A stretch of DNA of 64,000 bases, taken from the NCBI GenBank assembly GCA_033980235.1, contig CM067076.1:30294968-30358967 (forward strand), written 5' to 3'. Of this stretch, positions 1-12,966 are shown piece by piece. The notes beneath the pieces are model-generated. The model did not search any database. It saw only the letters and a list, made by a program, of their open reading frames with translations, and was not told the DNA's origin. Within the stretch, counting starts at the first letter, position 1. Each line of letters opens with the position of its first letter. The position numbers were made by a program, and so were the translations under genes. This DNA comes from Diadema setosum. Lineage: Eukaryota > Echinodermata > Echinoidea > Diadematoida > Diadematidae.

Positions 1-335
1 TGAGATAATGAGAAACCTCTAATGAAATATGAAAGAACATGTAATTCCAAGAGGGATTCACTGTTTATTTGATGAAAATAAGTTTTAAAAATGCTGAGAT
101 AGCAAAAAAAGAGCATTCCTGATAAAAAGCGGGACCCACCTTTTATTAGGATCGCTTTGTTTTACTTTGATTTTGGATATCTCAGCAATTCCCAAACTGA
201 TTTTCATGTAATAAACTTTGAATTCCTCTTAAAATTGTATGCTCTGTACTATTTCATAAGTGGTTTCTTCATATCACACAAAAAAAAATTAAAAGCCCAA
301 TTCTCATCTCCACCAATACTATACAATCCCTTTAA
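1..335. mobile_element. TTAA-flanked palindromic MITE, partial at window edge
   Basis: The stretch matches the family seen at 17570, 24718, 25038, 54253, 54634 and 55021: internal words such as GGATATCTCAGC and a terminus that reads CCCTTTAA. It ends in TTAA at 332-335. The matching place in copy B (about 29140) has an uninterrupted TTAA followed by the same downstream sequence. A TTAA target is the established signature of the piggyBac superfamily; assignment to it is inference, since no transposase is present. Confidence 0.7.
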
Positions 336-3300
336 GATCCAGACTTTGGTCAAATTTGAACCCTCTGTACAAAATTGAACTTTGCACAAATGCCAATGAT
401 GTGTGTGATTATAATAACCCTGAACAATAGACACGAATACCACCTTTTCAGAGCTCTGCTAACTGGGCTTCTGGAGTCTTGCTCCAAGGCACACGAATGC
501 CTCATTAATAATTCATGATGGATTTCCCAGGGCACTGCTGCTCTGAATGCATGGTAAAAGGTATAACGCATGCACATGAAAAAAAAAAAGCATACGTTCT
601 CATGTGCTTGCATACACTACATTTTAGGATGATAGCTGTGATAGTGGAATTTATCATGAATATGTAATAGAACATTCAAACCCTGGCCATTGTTAGGACC
701 ATTGCCTGGGTGTTAACCACACACTCCCATACATATCAAATACCCCCTGTGCAAAATTAAAAATTTCCACTGGTACTGAGGGTGATATCCTGATTTTAAT
801 GAAACTGATTTATGTTTTCACTTCTAATTACCTCCAACAAAATTGTACACTTTTAAGCTATTACTCATTTCAATGTCACTGTCATCGGATATATAGTTTT
901 TGAATTATTAAGGATCAAAAGTGAGATTTTTTTTTTTTGGTAACACCTAGTAGCTCTAGTGCTCGAATTTAAAGATCCAAGTTTCCAAATTAGTTTGTTA
1001 TTGTCTTATTTGTCCTGCTCAAGCTGTAAGCTTGATGGGCTGGTGTATGTAAAGTGTTAACTAACCCTCCATCAAGGCAGGGAGTAGCTTACAGATCAGT
1101 TACTTTCCTTCCGCCCCTGTTTCTGGTCACCCCACCCATATTTGAAGGGTTGCAGAAGTTAGATTGGCGCCACAATAGCTTTGGCACGCCAATTTCATTG
1201 TCTCAAGTAGCCATCAAGTAGAGGCGGCAATGCAGGGTCGCTAATAGAAGTGGTCTACGCTGTACATTAACGGGTACAAACATCCTGTTTACCCGAACCA
1301 TGTCAATTTCAATCAATCCATCAATCAATATGCACTCAACAAATGAGAAAGTCTACACTTTTTCAAGTTTACATTTCTCATAGAATTTTTGGCTAAATCA
1401 GGTTTCCCGGCCAATTTCGCACTTTTATCAGTCCATTTGACAGAAGGTTCATTCAATTTAGCAACACCCCCTGGTTATCGGACGTTTTGTCTTTCAAAAT
1501 TGCAACATGGGCCTTCAATATCTAGCATTTCGATAAATGAAATTTGCACATGTTGCTTTCAAATTCGTAAAAAATAAAGGCTTTCAAATTGGCTGGTATC
1601 TACGTTCATTCAAATTCGCTCGGTTATTTACTTCATTCAATTTTGACGGGAGAGGTAAAGAGAACATAAACTTTTTTCTATTTCATTCATGGTCCTTATT
1701 GTATTAAAGTGGTCTTTTATCATCTTTGTTATCTTAAAGCGCATTTGCAGACGAAAGACAATGTCATTTTTTGCAATTTGTACTTTTGTGCCTTGCAGGA
1801 CAAAAACAAATGTGTCCGCTATTGCGTAAAGTTTCCCTTTGTATTGACTCACTATATGTTGATACCCGATTAAATTACCTTTAATATGGTATATTATGAT
1901 ACATTTACTTTCATCCAAATCTTCTATGAAAATTCTGAACTCGAAAAAGTGTTTATTTTATTTATTTATTTTTTTTGGGGGGAGGGGGCTGAGTGTTTAT
2001 ATATATATAAATACACATGTGCGTGTGTTACGTGTGTATGTATGCATAACACATGTGCGTGTGTTATGTGTGTATGTATGCATGAAAGCGACCTGTGCCA
2101 TATTGTCTTTACTTTTGACCTAATGTGATTATTTTCAATGATGAAGATAATAATGTAATAATGTAAAGATAATAGTAATTATATCAATACTATAACAACA
2201 AAAAACAATGCATGCTTGCACAGCCAATTACCCCTTCGTTAACTAGGTGGAAACACTTTCGGGTTAATGTTGATCCTTTAACGAATCCTTCCAGTTTTAT
2301 TGCCCCAATATTACCCTCAGGCAAAATATGAATCATTAAACAATGTGTCAACGTGTTATGTTAAGGTACCTCAGTAAATACATTCTTTTTTCTCAGTATT
2401 CCATATAAACCCCTCACAATGCCTGATAATAACATACTTTTCATAAATGTCATTTGAAAAATATGATTAAAATAAACGTGAGAAACTGTTTTAATTGCGC
2501 AGTAGATTCGTTCCTCCATATTTTATCATTTTGTATTTTCAAGATTTTCTTTAATGCATGGGTTTTGTAATAAGGTATGATATCCTAATTGTGTGTGTGT
2601 GTGTGGGGGGGGGGGGGGAGGGTTGAATCAACAAAAATCCCACAAAGAAATCGCATTCACTTCATTGTGATAGTGCTTGACTCTAGTCGACGTTATATGC
2701 TGTGCAGCTCCCTGCGACTCTTTTTTTGTTTGTGCAGAAACAGTTTAACATGATGCGTGTAGATCTGGATGGGATAAAGAACATTCGGCTGTCAAATATT
2801 ATCGGTGAGAAAGATTGAGAGGAAGGCAGCTAATATTTTTCATGCGAGTTAAAAATCTTCAAATGTTCAGTCTTTGGATAGAAGTTCCAAGTAACATATT
2901 AAGAAAAATCAAAACGGATGCCCTGAGACACTCACAGAATAGTCAGACTTCTACTCATTTCTTTTATAGTCAGAAAGCTCTTCACTTTCGTTTAAGGTAG
3001 GGAATCCCATTTGCATGCCTTAAATGAAGAATTGTATAAATACAGTGGTATGTTGAAGAGAGTATCATTTTAGAAACTCCCATAAAGTATTGAAAATGGA
3101 AGGTAACATTTAGTACATTTTTATTGACCGTTAGATTTTGAATTGAATTTTTTTCGGGGCTCACCCTAAATTCCAGTACATTACTATAGGCTACCTTTGC
3201 AGACCCATGCACTGCATGTGTGTCCATCATGTATATTTAGTGAAGAAAGTTCATCAAAACTTACAAACATTTCTATATACATTCTTGTCACACGCTCTAT

Positions 3301-3632
3301 ATGTTATTACATCAGCTCATATACTTTTAGATTTGTGTTTATAGATTTTAAAAAAAATACAGAAGACTGCAACAAAAAGGCTTAAGTGTGGCTGACACAC
3401 AGAACTACTGAGTAGTTGAGTTTTGTGCATTATTCAAATTGTAGATAACTGTTGACTTCCAAATTTCTCAGCAGTGGCCTAAACAAGTCCCCCGAGGTTC
3501 ATATTTAATGTTTTGCTGCATTTTGGGAGGTCTGTAAAAGGTATCCCCTACCTTTAATATTTGATCAAATTCAGTCTTTTTTTTTTGGTGCATGTGTGCG
3601 TGCGCGTGATGTGCGTCGTTGGCTTTGGTAAT
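336..3632. other. Non-coding stretch, copy A 5' part
   Basis: No gene recognised. It contains duplicated sequence shared with 29150-35040, GT/GC-rich microsatellite near 2010-2080, a T-run followed by a G-run near 1968-1990, and a GT tract followed by a run of about 14 G at 2592-2620. Open frames here are short and not conserved in frame in copy B. Confidence 0.6.
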
Positions 3633-3736
3633 AGCGAGCTTTAGGTCTAAAGCTTTAGGCTAAAAATGGTCTTCTGCTTCTGTTCTGCTTCTGCAGCTGT
3701 TTTCATTGTTTAACCCGGAAAGCAGCGTCGTCGAAG

Positions 3737-4277
3737 ATGCTTCCAAAATGTTTGATTAACTATTTTCAAACGAGTGATAATAGAAGATATGATATGAGAA
3801 TCAAAGATAGATTTATATTGCCTTATGCCAGAACTATGCCATCATATAATTCTATATTTTTTAATGGACCCAAAATTTGGAATGCTATGCCGGTCGAAAT
3901 AAGGCAGAGTTCAATGTGTTTAAAAGAAAATTAAGATTGCATGTTTTAAATCAGTATGTTAATGGTGTCATAAACTTTTTTTTTTTGTAAAATATGTCAA
4001 TGTGTGTGTTTGTGTGTGTGTGTGCGCGTATGTATGTGTGTATTAACTCATAAAGAAATGTTATTCATTCAATATTTTAATATTTTATGAATGAAATAGT
4101 ATGGGGACAGGACTTTAATATAAGGCATAGCCTTTTCTGTCTGTCTCCGAACACTTTCAAATGTATTGTATTTTCGTAGTGATGCTTATTGTGATTATTC
4201 TTTTCTTGTTATTATGGTGTTGTCAATTTTCTGTATTCTCCTGTTTTGTTTTGTTTTTACTGAAAGTGTTGAATAAA
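3737..4277 (+). pseudogene. LINE 3' fragment (reverse transcriptase C-terminus plus 3' UTR)
   Basis: The frame at 3737-3934 encodes the short region after the reverse-transcriptase core that is common in APE-type LINEs, with GPKIWNAMPVEIR as the recognisable motif; a frameshift truncates it. The rest is a 3' UTR. It contains a potential stem-loop at 4103-4148 (GGGGACAG on one arm, CTGTC with TCTCC on the other) and runs into GAATAAATCTGAATCTG, so the LINE tail is the first unit of the hexanucleotide array that follows. The fragment is 5' truncated and cannot move by itself. Confidence 0.7.
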
Positions 4278-5848
4278 TCTGAATCTGAATCTGAGTCTGA
4301 ATCTGAATCTGAATCTGAATCTGAATCTGAGTCTGAATCTGAATCTGAATCTGAATCTGAATCTGAATCTGAATCTGAGTCTGAATCTGAATCTGAATCT
4401 GAATCTGAATCTGAATATGAATCAGAATCTGAGTCTGAATCTGAATCTGAATCTGAATCTGAATCTGAATCTGAGTCTGAATCTGAATCTGAATCTGAAT
4501 CTGAATCTGAATCTGAATCTGAATTTAAATCTAAATCTGAATGAGAAACTGAATCTGAATCTGAATCTGAATCTGAAACTGAGTCTGAATCTAAATCTAA
4601 ATCTAAATCTAAATCTGAATCTGAATCTGAACCTATATCTGAGTCTGAATCTGAATCTGAATCTGAATGTGAATCTGAATCAGAATCTGAATCTGAATCT
4701 GAGTCTGAATCTGAATCTGAATCAGAATCTGAGTCTGAATCTGAATCTGAATCTGAATCTGAATCTGAATCTGAGTCTGAATCTGAATCTGAATCTGAGT
4801 CTGAATCTGAATCTGAATCAGAATCTGAGTCTGAATCTGAATCTGAATCTGAATCTGAATCTGAATCTGAGTCTGAATCTGAATCTGAGTCTGAATCTGA
4901 ATCTGAATCTGAATCTGAGTCTGAATCTGAATCTGAATCTGAATCAGAATCTGAATCTGAATCTGAATCAGAATCTGAGTCTGAATCTGAATCTGAATCT
5001 GAATCTGAATCTGAGTCTGAATCTGAATCTGAATCTGAATCTGAATCTGAGTCTGAGTCTGAGTCTGAGTCTGAATCTGAATCAGAATCTGAGTCTGAAT
5101 CTGAATCTGAATCTGAATCTGAATCTGAGTCTGAATCTGAATCTGAACCTGAATCTGAATCTGAGTCTGAATCTGAATCTGAATCTGAATCTGAATCTGA
5201 GTCTGAATCTGAATCAGAATCTGAGTCTGAGTCTGAATCTGAATCTGAATCTGAAGCTGAATCTGAATCTGAATCTGAATCTGAATCTGAATCTGAATCT
5301 GAATCTGAATCTGAATCAGAATCAGAATCTGAGTCTGAATCTGAATCAGAGTCTGAATCTGAACCTAAATCTGAATCTGAATCTGAATCTGAATCTGAAT
5401 CTGAGTCTGAATCTGAACCTAAATCTGAGTCTGAATCTGAATCTGAATCTGAATCTGAATCAGAATCTGAATCTGAATCTGAGTCTGAGTCTGAATCTGA
5501 ATCTGAATCTGAATCTGAATCAGAATCTGAGTCTGAATCTGAATCTGAATCTGAATCTGAATCTGAGTCTGAATCTGAATCTGAATCTGAATCTAAATCT
5601 GAATCTAAATCTGAATCTGAATCTAAATCTAAATCTGAATGAGAAACTGAATCTAAATCTAAATCTGAATATGAATCTAAATCTGGGTCTGAATCTGAAT
5701 ATGACTCTGACTCTAAATCTAAATCTGAATCTGAATCTGAGTCTGAGTCTGAGTCTGAGTCTGAGTCTGAGTCTGAATCTGAATCTGAATCTGAATCTAA
5801 ATCTAAATCTAAATCTAAATCTGAATCTGAATCTGAATCTGAATATGA
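4278..5848 (+). repeat. Giant (TCTGAA)n microsatellite, about 1.57 kb
   Basis: About 260 hexamer units with recurrent variants GAGTCT, GAATCA and AAATCT. A longer pattern, a TCAGAATCTGAGTCTGAAT-type block, recurs about eight times (for example near 4430, 4722, 4817, 4969, 5082, 5325 and 5519), so local segments have been re-amplified above the hexamer level. It begins directly at the 3' end of a LINE fragment. The long frames running through it (poly Glu-Ser, Leu-Asn and Arg-Phe) are translation of the repeat, not genes. Confidence 0.95.
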
Positions 5849-5877
5849 GTCTTAGCGTTAGCGTCGCAGATCTAAAG

Positions 5878-8480
5878 GTCCTGAATATTGTCGAGAAGGC
5901 GTTTGAAAAATGTGTGCCAAACTCAATCATATACATGGTTTCTTTGCTTTTGTTAATGTTATCAAAACTGTGATCGATTTGATTGACCTTCATCATCATT
6001 CATCAAGCATGAAATACAGCATGCTATAGTCAATGTCACCTTATCTATACAGCTAATATAAGTCAGGTGTTTTTGTTTTTGTGTTTGTTTGTTGTTGGCT
6101 TTTTTGGGGGGGATTTTTTTTTTCTGTAGGGGAGGAGTCGACGTTAGGGCAACATGCACCAGCATTATTCTCAAGGTCAGTGTCTCCCTTCCTTTTAATC
6201 TTTTTGCTCCCTCATGTACATCAATACCATGTTTTTCCCCCAATGGAAAATTTCCATGAAAGTACTTCGACGCGCCAGCTAATCATGTTTCTTGATAATG
6301 CATATTATTCCCAGAATAACAAACTGCCTGCATAGAAGTGACAGGGGCTACTTGAAAATGAGATGAAGATGGCTGGTGAAACTGATGATGGAAACTTGTA
6401 GCTCTGAAAAAGTATTGAAATTGAAAAGAAAGAGAGAAAAAGATCATACAAGGGTTCGATAGATCATAGATCATGCTAATAAAATCAGACCGTTGTCTAC
6501 ACTTCTACCCATACTGCTGCTCAGTAGTGCTTTGGAACGGCCCCGACTGTTGATCCAGCCCTCACCATACTTAGATTACAGCGAAATAGGTTGGTAAGTT
6601 CAAGAAGCTGTACTTTAATCATTACAAACTTCATTATGCGACCGCCCGGCTCAAAACCCACTAAAGGTAGGCCAAGATGAATTTCTGCTTTTCTATATAC
6701 ATACAATATTAAAAGAGTAGACTCTTTCAGCATTAGAATGATAGATAAACTTTAACAATTGGACCATCCTTGCCAATTCAAAGGTGATTAAGGGAAGACA
6801 AATTTAGAAGGTGAAGGTTCATAAACTCAGAAAGGGAAAAAGATGATTTAAACACTAGGGTCATTCAGGCGTGCTATGCAGAATACAAATGGTGCATGTA
6901 TAAACCTATTTTGCAGGTTTTGAGCCGGGCGGTCACATAATGTGTGTACATATTCAACTATTTTACCCTAGCTTTCGAACTAGTCACACAGATTTGCATT
7001 TCGTCCAATCTCTTTCTCTTCCTTCTTTCTTTCTCTGTCGCGGAAGAGTTTGGTATAAAATGGGAGAGAGCTCAACCACGACCACTGACGTTTCACTCCC
7101 CTTTTACATTTTTACATCCACATAATATTGCCCGTGTTATCCTCATTCATTTCTACTCCATCATGATACTTCATTCTTCTTATGAGTACATCTCATTTTC
7201 TCATTATTTTATCTTTTGATCGTGATCATGATTTAACCTTTAACATGAATGTAAAATACTGAGTGGCAAGCAATCGTCGCTTTCTATGCATTTCGTGTGC
7301 TGTGTGCATTTCAATCAATTATAATTCACATCAAGTCATTTAAGAATGGCATTTACCGAAAGAATTAAAAAATATAAAAAATGATTCAGTTTCATAAGAA
7401 TCAAACAAAAAAAGATATGACCCTAATCCTAACCCCCTCTAGCCTAAACCTGGAACCCTATCACAACCTTAACTCAAGCAGTTAAGTCCTTGGAGAGAAT
7501 AAGCCCGGAGAATTTGTCGCAGGAGTAAAATATGTCCTGCCACCAAATCACTAAATTGGTCTCTTACAACAAAATGATGATTTTAGTCAATGATTTTAGT
7601 CAGTCATTTTTTATCTGCACTCTCTCTCCCCTAAAAGTCATTGTGCTATTTGGGTTTGTAAGGCTGCAGTCATATATTTGATGGGAAGGACATCCTTCTT
7701 TATTTTTTTTTCGTGTCAAATGATGAACATGTGTAATAGTGAGGACATCTATAGTCTACACGACAGTTCAATGCGAGACTTGATTATGAGTGGTTACATC
7801 ATCCCCTTTGCCATCTTGAGTATTATAAGACTCACTTGGGAAACATGGGACAGAATATACTATTTATTAACTTTCTTATTAAATCACATCCAATATCATA
7901 AAAAAACTTTTTACTATTCTCTTCGTCCATTTTTACTCTTTTTTTTTATTAAATGCAACTTGGAATGGAATTAATTTCTGATACACTGTATGACAAACAT
8001 TTACGAAACAATGCTTTTAAAGCACAAATTTTACGGCAGGCATCGCATAAACTGCTTGGACATCATTTATTGTTTGCACATGAGCAGTCCAGAGCGTAAA
8101 ATAACATTTCATGATTTTCGGTTGTCATGGTTGTCGGGCAGAATGGTCACGCGTAGGCATAATATCATGATTCTGACCACACAAAAAGGCAGATTCACAA
8201 AGTCCCATAAATGTTGAAACTTATTTTTAAAATTGCATTTAAAGTTAAAGCTTTCAGAGGTGGGGAGTGTTGAGGGTATATTCCTGCCTGATTAACGAGA
8301 ATGGACAATGAAAACATTTTTTTTTTTTTTCGTTGAGATATAAGTAACGTGTAACTGCCAAGGATAACCAATATCAGAGAGGACGAAATTATTGTTCGTG
8401 CTTTTCCGCAATCTCTCGCATCGCCGATTTATTAGGGATGAAAGGATCAATGAGACGAAAAACACGAGCACAATTCCTTA
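5878..8480. other. Non-coding duplicated stretch
   Basis: Shared with copy B at about 35680-40640 (minus the hAT-like insertion there). No gene recognised. A degenerate run of CCTAA/AACCC words lies near 7418-7470 and recurs in copy B near 39615-39670; it is too irregular to be telomeric repeat. Confidence 0.55.
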
Positions 8481-8752
8481 CTGAAAAGAACACAGCGTCC
8501 CACAGTGTGTTCACAGTGTGTCATATATAGTCGACTATGTGAAAACGCTCGAATTTAACAGTGTGAGGATGATTTCACACTGTTATGTGGTTTTCACAGA
8601 GTGGTGTACATAGTAATGCTTTGATCCACACTGTGAAATGACGACTAACATATTGTGTTCACACTGTTAAAACGCTGGAAATTAACATTGTGAAGAGATT
8701 TCACACTGTATTCACAATGTGTTCACACTGTGGGACGCTGTGTTCTTTCCAG
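8481..8752. mobile_element. CACAGTGTG-rich MITE, copy 1
   Basis: A 272-bp insertion absent from the matching place in copy B (near 40650). The ends are inverted: AAGAACACAGCGTCCCACAG on the left and its complement ending in GTTCTTTCCAG on the right. The interior is filled with CACAGTGTG/CACACTGTG words in both orientations, so the whole element can fold on itself. A second copy lies at 16647-16903. No coding capacity. Confidence 0.75.
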
Positions 8753-9549
8753 CAGGGTAGATAGGTTGATATTACGCGGGGGAATTCGTCACTTCATGAA
8801 ACGGTAGCGTGGGTATTCATGGGTGGTCCGATTGAATCGATCTTCACTTCAGCGAAGCATAGACTCATCGTTAATGGTCGACTCCAGTCGACTCCAGTCA
8901 AGATTCTTCGGCTGTGTGTGTACTTGCTTAGAGATCGGTAATAAAACTGTACATATTTGTTACACAGGTTCTTGAATACATCCCAGCAGGGCCAGCCTTC
9001 CCATCCCATGATGTCCCCGCGCTACACACATATGCAGTTTCTTTAAAGATTCACAGAGCCACGCCAATAAACCATTTCAATCACACCACAAAGTTTCATA
9101 GATAATAAGCTTTAAATCTCCAAGTTATGTAACACTGCCGTATGCCCCCCCCCAAAAAAAAAAAAAACCAACAACAACACAACAACAACAACAACGGGAC
9201 CCTTTGCAACGATGATTTTAAGAATAGTGAATCAATGCAAATACAATTTCAGGATGTGAAACTATAACTTGTTACCCACATCTTACAGAAAACCTCATCT
9301 GATTTGCTTCACGGGTGAAAGAGAAATGAGAATCTTTATAGAGCATGTCAGGAATCCCTTCCCTCCAAATTCTGTCCATTGTGTTCAAGCAGTTCAAGAG
9401 CATCCAAGTGCCAAAACTTGAAAGAAACAGACCCATGACATGCTTTACAACGATCAATAATCCTCTGTGACTACTTAATCAAATTGAAAGGGGTTTTCCA
9501 CAAAAAAGGCAAGATTTTATACAGTATTTTTAGAGCCTGAAATAGCATT
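8753..9549. other. Non-coding duplicated stretch
   Basis: Shared with 43005-43590 in copy B. No gene seen. It includes a C9-A14 tract near 9147-9170 followed by CAA-rich microsatellite; the same composite appears in copy B at 43310-43390 with a longer CAA array. Confidence 0.5.
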
Positions 9550-9801
9550 CAACTAGTTCAAATTTCAATTTCAAATTTCAAATTTCAAATTTCAAATTCC
9601 ATTTTATTCCGTTTTTCGAAAATGAAAAAGTAACATAACATACATCACTCGTTCTTCAGTGATAAAAATCGTATAAAACAAACAAACAAAGTGAGTTTAA
9701 CAGAGTAAAACAGTACTTGTATACTTGCAGTAAAGATACATCACAATGCCTAAAGTAAATTGAAATACAGTGGAATATCAACGTACACAAGGCGAAAAAC
9801 G

Positions 9802-9846
9802 GAGGTATCCACTGAAAAGACGAAGCTTGTAGAGTGTGGGCCCCTC
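9802..9846 (-). other. LINE 3' UTR stem-loop (weakened stem)
   Basis: On the minus strand the arms read GAGGGGCCCAC and GTGGATACCTC, pairing at 8 of 11 positions, around a loop containing ACAAGCT. The same position in four other LINE copies has a different but paired stem and the same loop word, which argues that the structure was functional in the active elements. Confidence 0.6.
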
Positions 9847-10108
9847 GGGAGAGAAAGAATCAGTGAAAATATTGGTAAAAATTATCGGCATCAGAACAGC
9901 AACGAAAATGTCTGAAGCAACAACAGCGAAAATAGTTGTAACAGCAGAAAAAGAAAAAAAAAATAGAGAGAAAAAATGTTTAAAAACATTGACAAAATAG
10001 AAATAGAAATGGAAGCCTATAAAGAGTCAGACAGAAAGGGAAAAACACAAAATGACAACATTGACATTTACGGACATAAAGCGACACTTGGACATCGACG
10101 AGGCTTTA

Positions 10109-10640
10109 CACTGTAAAAACATCGGTGTTAGATTTAACACCAAGGGTGTTAAATCTGACACCGATCAAACTTCAATAAAGGACCACACCCACAGGTGTTA
10201 AAAATGCACTGTGATGGTGTTGAAAAGTGTTCACCTGACACTTCGTGGTGTTAATTTGACACTGTACCTGGTGTTATTTTGACACTGTACTGGTGTTAAT
10301 TCAAAAATGACACCACATGGTGTTGATTTGATATTTGTTGGTGTTAATATCAATGGTTTAACACCCGTCCAGCTTCAATAATAGACCACCACCAGCTGGT
10401 GTTACTTTGGTGTAAATTTATTTTCACATTTTTTCAAAGATCTAGTATTTTAATGTAAAATTCTTGATCGTCTTGTTTAAATCAAAAATCAGCAAGAAGT
10501 GCAGTTACTAAGAAACTCTTCAAAAAACAGTTTAGAATTTGGAAATGACACCAGGAGGTGTTAATTTAACACCATAAATGAGCACCGAAAATTTAACACC
10601 AGCTCGGTGTTCACTATTTAACACCGGACTTTTTGCAGTG
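10109..10640. mobile_element. TA-flanked MITE with GGTGTTAA words
   Basis: The ends are inverted repeats, CACTGTAAAAA on the left and TTTTTGCAGTG on the right, flanked by TA on both sides (10107-10108 and 10641-10642). The interior is dense in GGTGTTAA/TTAACACC words in both orientations. TA flanks fit the Tc1/mariner type of target choice; no transposase is present. It sits in the 3' UTR of the minus-strand LINE, so it is younger than that LINE. Confidence 0.75.
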
Positions 10641-12375
10641 TAGTTAAACGCAAAAGAAAGGCTACGACAGGAAGCAAGACTAGCACAACGGAGATAACGA
10701 TACACGAGGGTTGGACGATGGACAACAAAAACAAGACAGAAACAAGACCAGACGGAAAAAAAACTCCCTCATTATATAAGCGTATAGAGTGCAGATCCCA
10801 AAGAAAAATCCATCAACTGCATGACTAACTTGACCCAAAACTTTATTCACGAACTTGGCGGTCGTCAGCCAGTACGAGCGACAATGTGTAAACAACTATG
10901 CGGATTTTATAAAAGGGGTATCAAAATGAATAACGTGTAAAACTAATCCGATTCATGACAAATGTTATTGTAAAGTTGCAAAAGAAAAGCTTTTAATTTC
11001 CGTTTAAGTGAATACAAAGAGGGAGCTGTTTTATATCGTGGTTCAGAGAATTCCAATAGTTTGGACCAGTGTAGATAAATGAATTTTCCCCTAAAATTGT
11101 TCGGAAAAAAGGTAAATGAAATTCATTTGAACGTCGGGTGGGGTAGGAGTGAAATGAGTGGTTTTTAAGGAACATTGAATCAAAAACAGATGGAAGTGAA
11201 CTGTTGTTAAACATGTACATAAATTGATCTAAGTTGAATAAAAACAACTCATTTATTTTTAGTTACTTCTTAGACGCAAACAGTAAATTTGTATGTGAAC
11301 GTGCAGGAGAATGACAAATAATACGGAGGGCCTTTTTCTGCAGTAACAACACTCTATTCAAGAGGGTCTGATGAGTATTGCCCCAAGCTAAAATTCCATA
11401 ATTCAAATAAGGCAATATCAAAGTGGAGTATAACATGAGTAATGACTTTTGAGGAATATAAAATTTCAATCTGTTCAAAACACCTGTATTACGTGAAATA
11501 ATTTTAAAGATATGATCAATATGTGTTTTCCAAGAAAGTTTATCATCAACAATTATACCAAGAAATTTAAAATCTGATACACTTTCTAAAATAAAATCAT
11601 CTAAAACTATGTTAGAATTTAATACCTCGACAGTGTTACTGAAAAAGCATATTATTTTGTTTTTTGAACATTCAATGATAATTTATTAGCCCTGACCCAA
11701 TTAGTAACTTTTAACAGTTCTGTGTTAACTTTTTGGACTAAAATATCAACATCATTGTGAGCAAAGATAACAGTGGTATCATCTGCAAAATGAATAAAAA
11801 GAAAGTACTTCAGAAACAGAAGAAAAATCATTGATATATACTATGTATAACAACGGTCTTAAAAGACTTCCCTGTGGAACACCACGCTTGACATCTCTTA
11901 TAACTGAATTATTATCTTTGATAGTAACAAACTGTTTCCTATTACCTAAGTAACTCTTAAACCACTCCAAGGCCTTCCCACGTATTCCATAATGCGATAA
12001 CTTGTAAAGTACAATGTTATGATTGATTGTATCGAAGGCCTTGGAGAAGTCCCAAAAAATACTAATTAAATGAGCGTGGTTCTCAATTGCGTTAACCACG
12101 TTATCAACGAAATGAAGGATTGCATGAATAGTGCTATGTTTTTCTCGAAATCCAAACTGAGGCTTTGTAAAAAGTTTATGCAAATTAAAAAATTAAACAA
12201 TTCTAATATAAATTATTTTTTCTAATACTTTAGACAATGAAGATAAAGAAATTGGGCGATAATTACTGACATCCAGTTTGTCACCCTTCTTATTATTGTT
12301 ATTACTTTCGTCAATTTCATTTTATCAGGAAATTTCCAGGTATTTTAAATATCAAACTGAAATTTTGACAACTGT

Positions 12376-12966
12376 CGTGAGTGATAATTTTTCTTCTCAA
12401 AACGTAAAATTCTTTAACCATAAAATAGTTTAACCATAGTATAAGTTATCAGTGCGAAAATCCGATTGTATTTTTTTTTTGGGGGGGGGGAAGCATACTG
12501 TATTTCTTTCAGTTTTTTTCAGTGCAGCAACCAACAGTTTAATCACTTCCATTGATAAACAATGTAAAGTAGTGAGTGTGAGAAATATTGATAACATGAA
12601 ATCATGAAGCTATATGAATTAAGATAATGAAACCGAGGTCAGTTCTCTCCACTTCTAATAATTTTGATTCAGTGTAATTATAGAAATCACAGCTTTTACT
12701 GTTCTTCAGTTTACAGTATTTTCCTTTGCTACAGTGATGATTTTGTGCAATTATTGTAGACAATGATATATATCATGTGTTGTGAGAAATGAAATACATG
12801 TCAATGAAATGAATGAATGAATGAATGCTCAGTAAATCATATACAGTTTATAACTAAAAGACGAGACGAACGTATATCATCAACGTTTCTTACATTATAC
12901 CTTCATCATTTATTTACATATTTTCTTTTGTTCTCTCTCATTCTAGAGTACAGCTTTCGCCTAAAT
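12376..12966 (+). promoter_or_regulatory. Upstream region of lectin gene A
   Basis: The 160 bp before the start codon are well conserved with copy B. A pyrimidine-rich tract ends in TTCTAG at 12941-12946, and copy B has CTTTCTCAG at 45791-45799 in the same place. This is a plausible splice acceptor about 20 nt before the ATG and would imply a further non-coding first exon upstream. No clear TATA box is seen in copy A; copy B has AGTATAAATT near 45678. Confidence 0.4.

Larger units (their letters stand above)
3638..5877. mobile_element. MITE with CTTTAGATCTGCGACGC ends, split by a LINE
   Basis: The right end (5861-5877) reads as the reverse complement of CTTTAGATCTGCGACGC, and the left end near 3638 is a degraded form of the same terminus. 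The copy B counterpart has the well-preserved left end at 35065-35081. Inverted repetition of the two ends suggests a small non-autonomous DNA element. In copy A it is interrupted by a plus-strand LINE fragment and its expanded tail (3737-5848). Confidence 0.5.
9550..12375 (-). mobile_element. Degenerate APE-type LINE, minus strand, 5' truncated
   Basis: Reading on the minus strand, translated pieces at 12183-11779, 11478-11263 and 11247-10993 cover the reverse-transcriptase region in order: FGFREKHST, DFSKAFDTINH, GVPQGSLL and the C-terminal FYTGPNYWNSL-type motif near 11060 (seen as IYTGPNYWNSLNHDIK). Before 12183 a frameshifted stretch still encodes a YRPIS motif. The FADD catalytic block is lost in a frameshift at about 11780. 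The 3' end carries tandem AAATTTG-type units at 9555-9600 and a stem-loop at 9802-9846. A MITE has inserted into its 3' UTR at 10109-10640. It is a dead copy, absent from copy B. Confidence 0.8.

Noticed and set aside
4161..5999. Very long open frames of Glu-Ser, Leu-Asn and Arg-Phe repeats on both strands
   Set aside because: They are the three-frame reading of the (TCTGAA)n array, which has no stop codon in several phases. The frames end where the array ends.
7418..7470. CCTAA/AACCC words suggesting interstitial telomere repeat
   Set aside because: The spacing is irregular and the words vary; the copy B version diverges freely, so it is ordinary low-complexity sequence.
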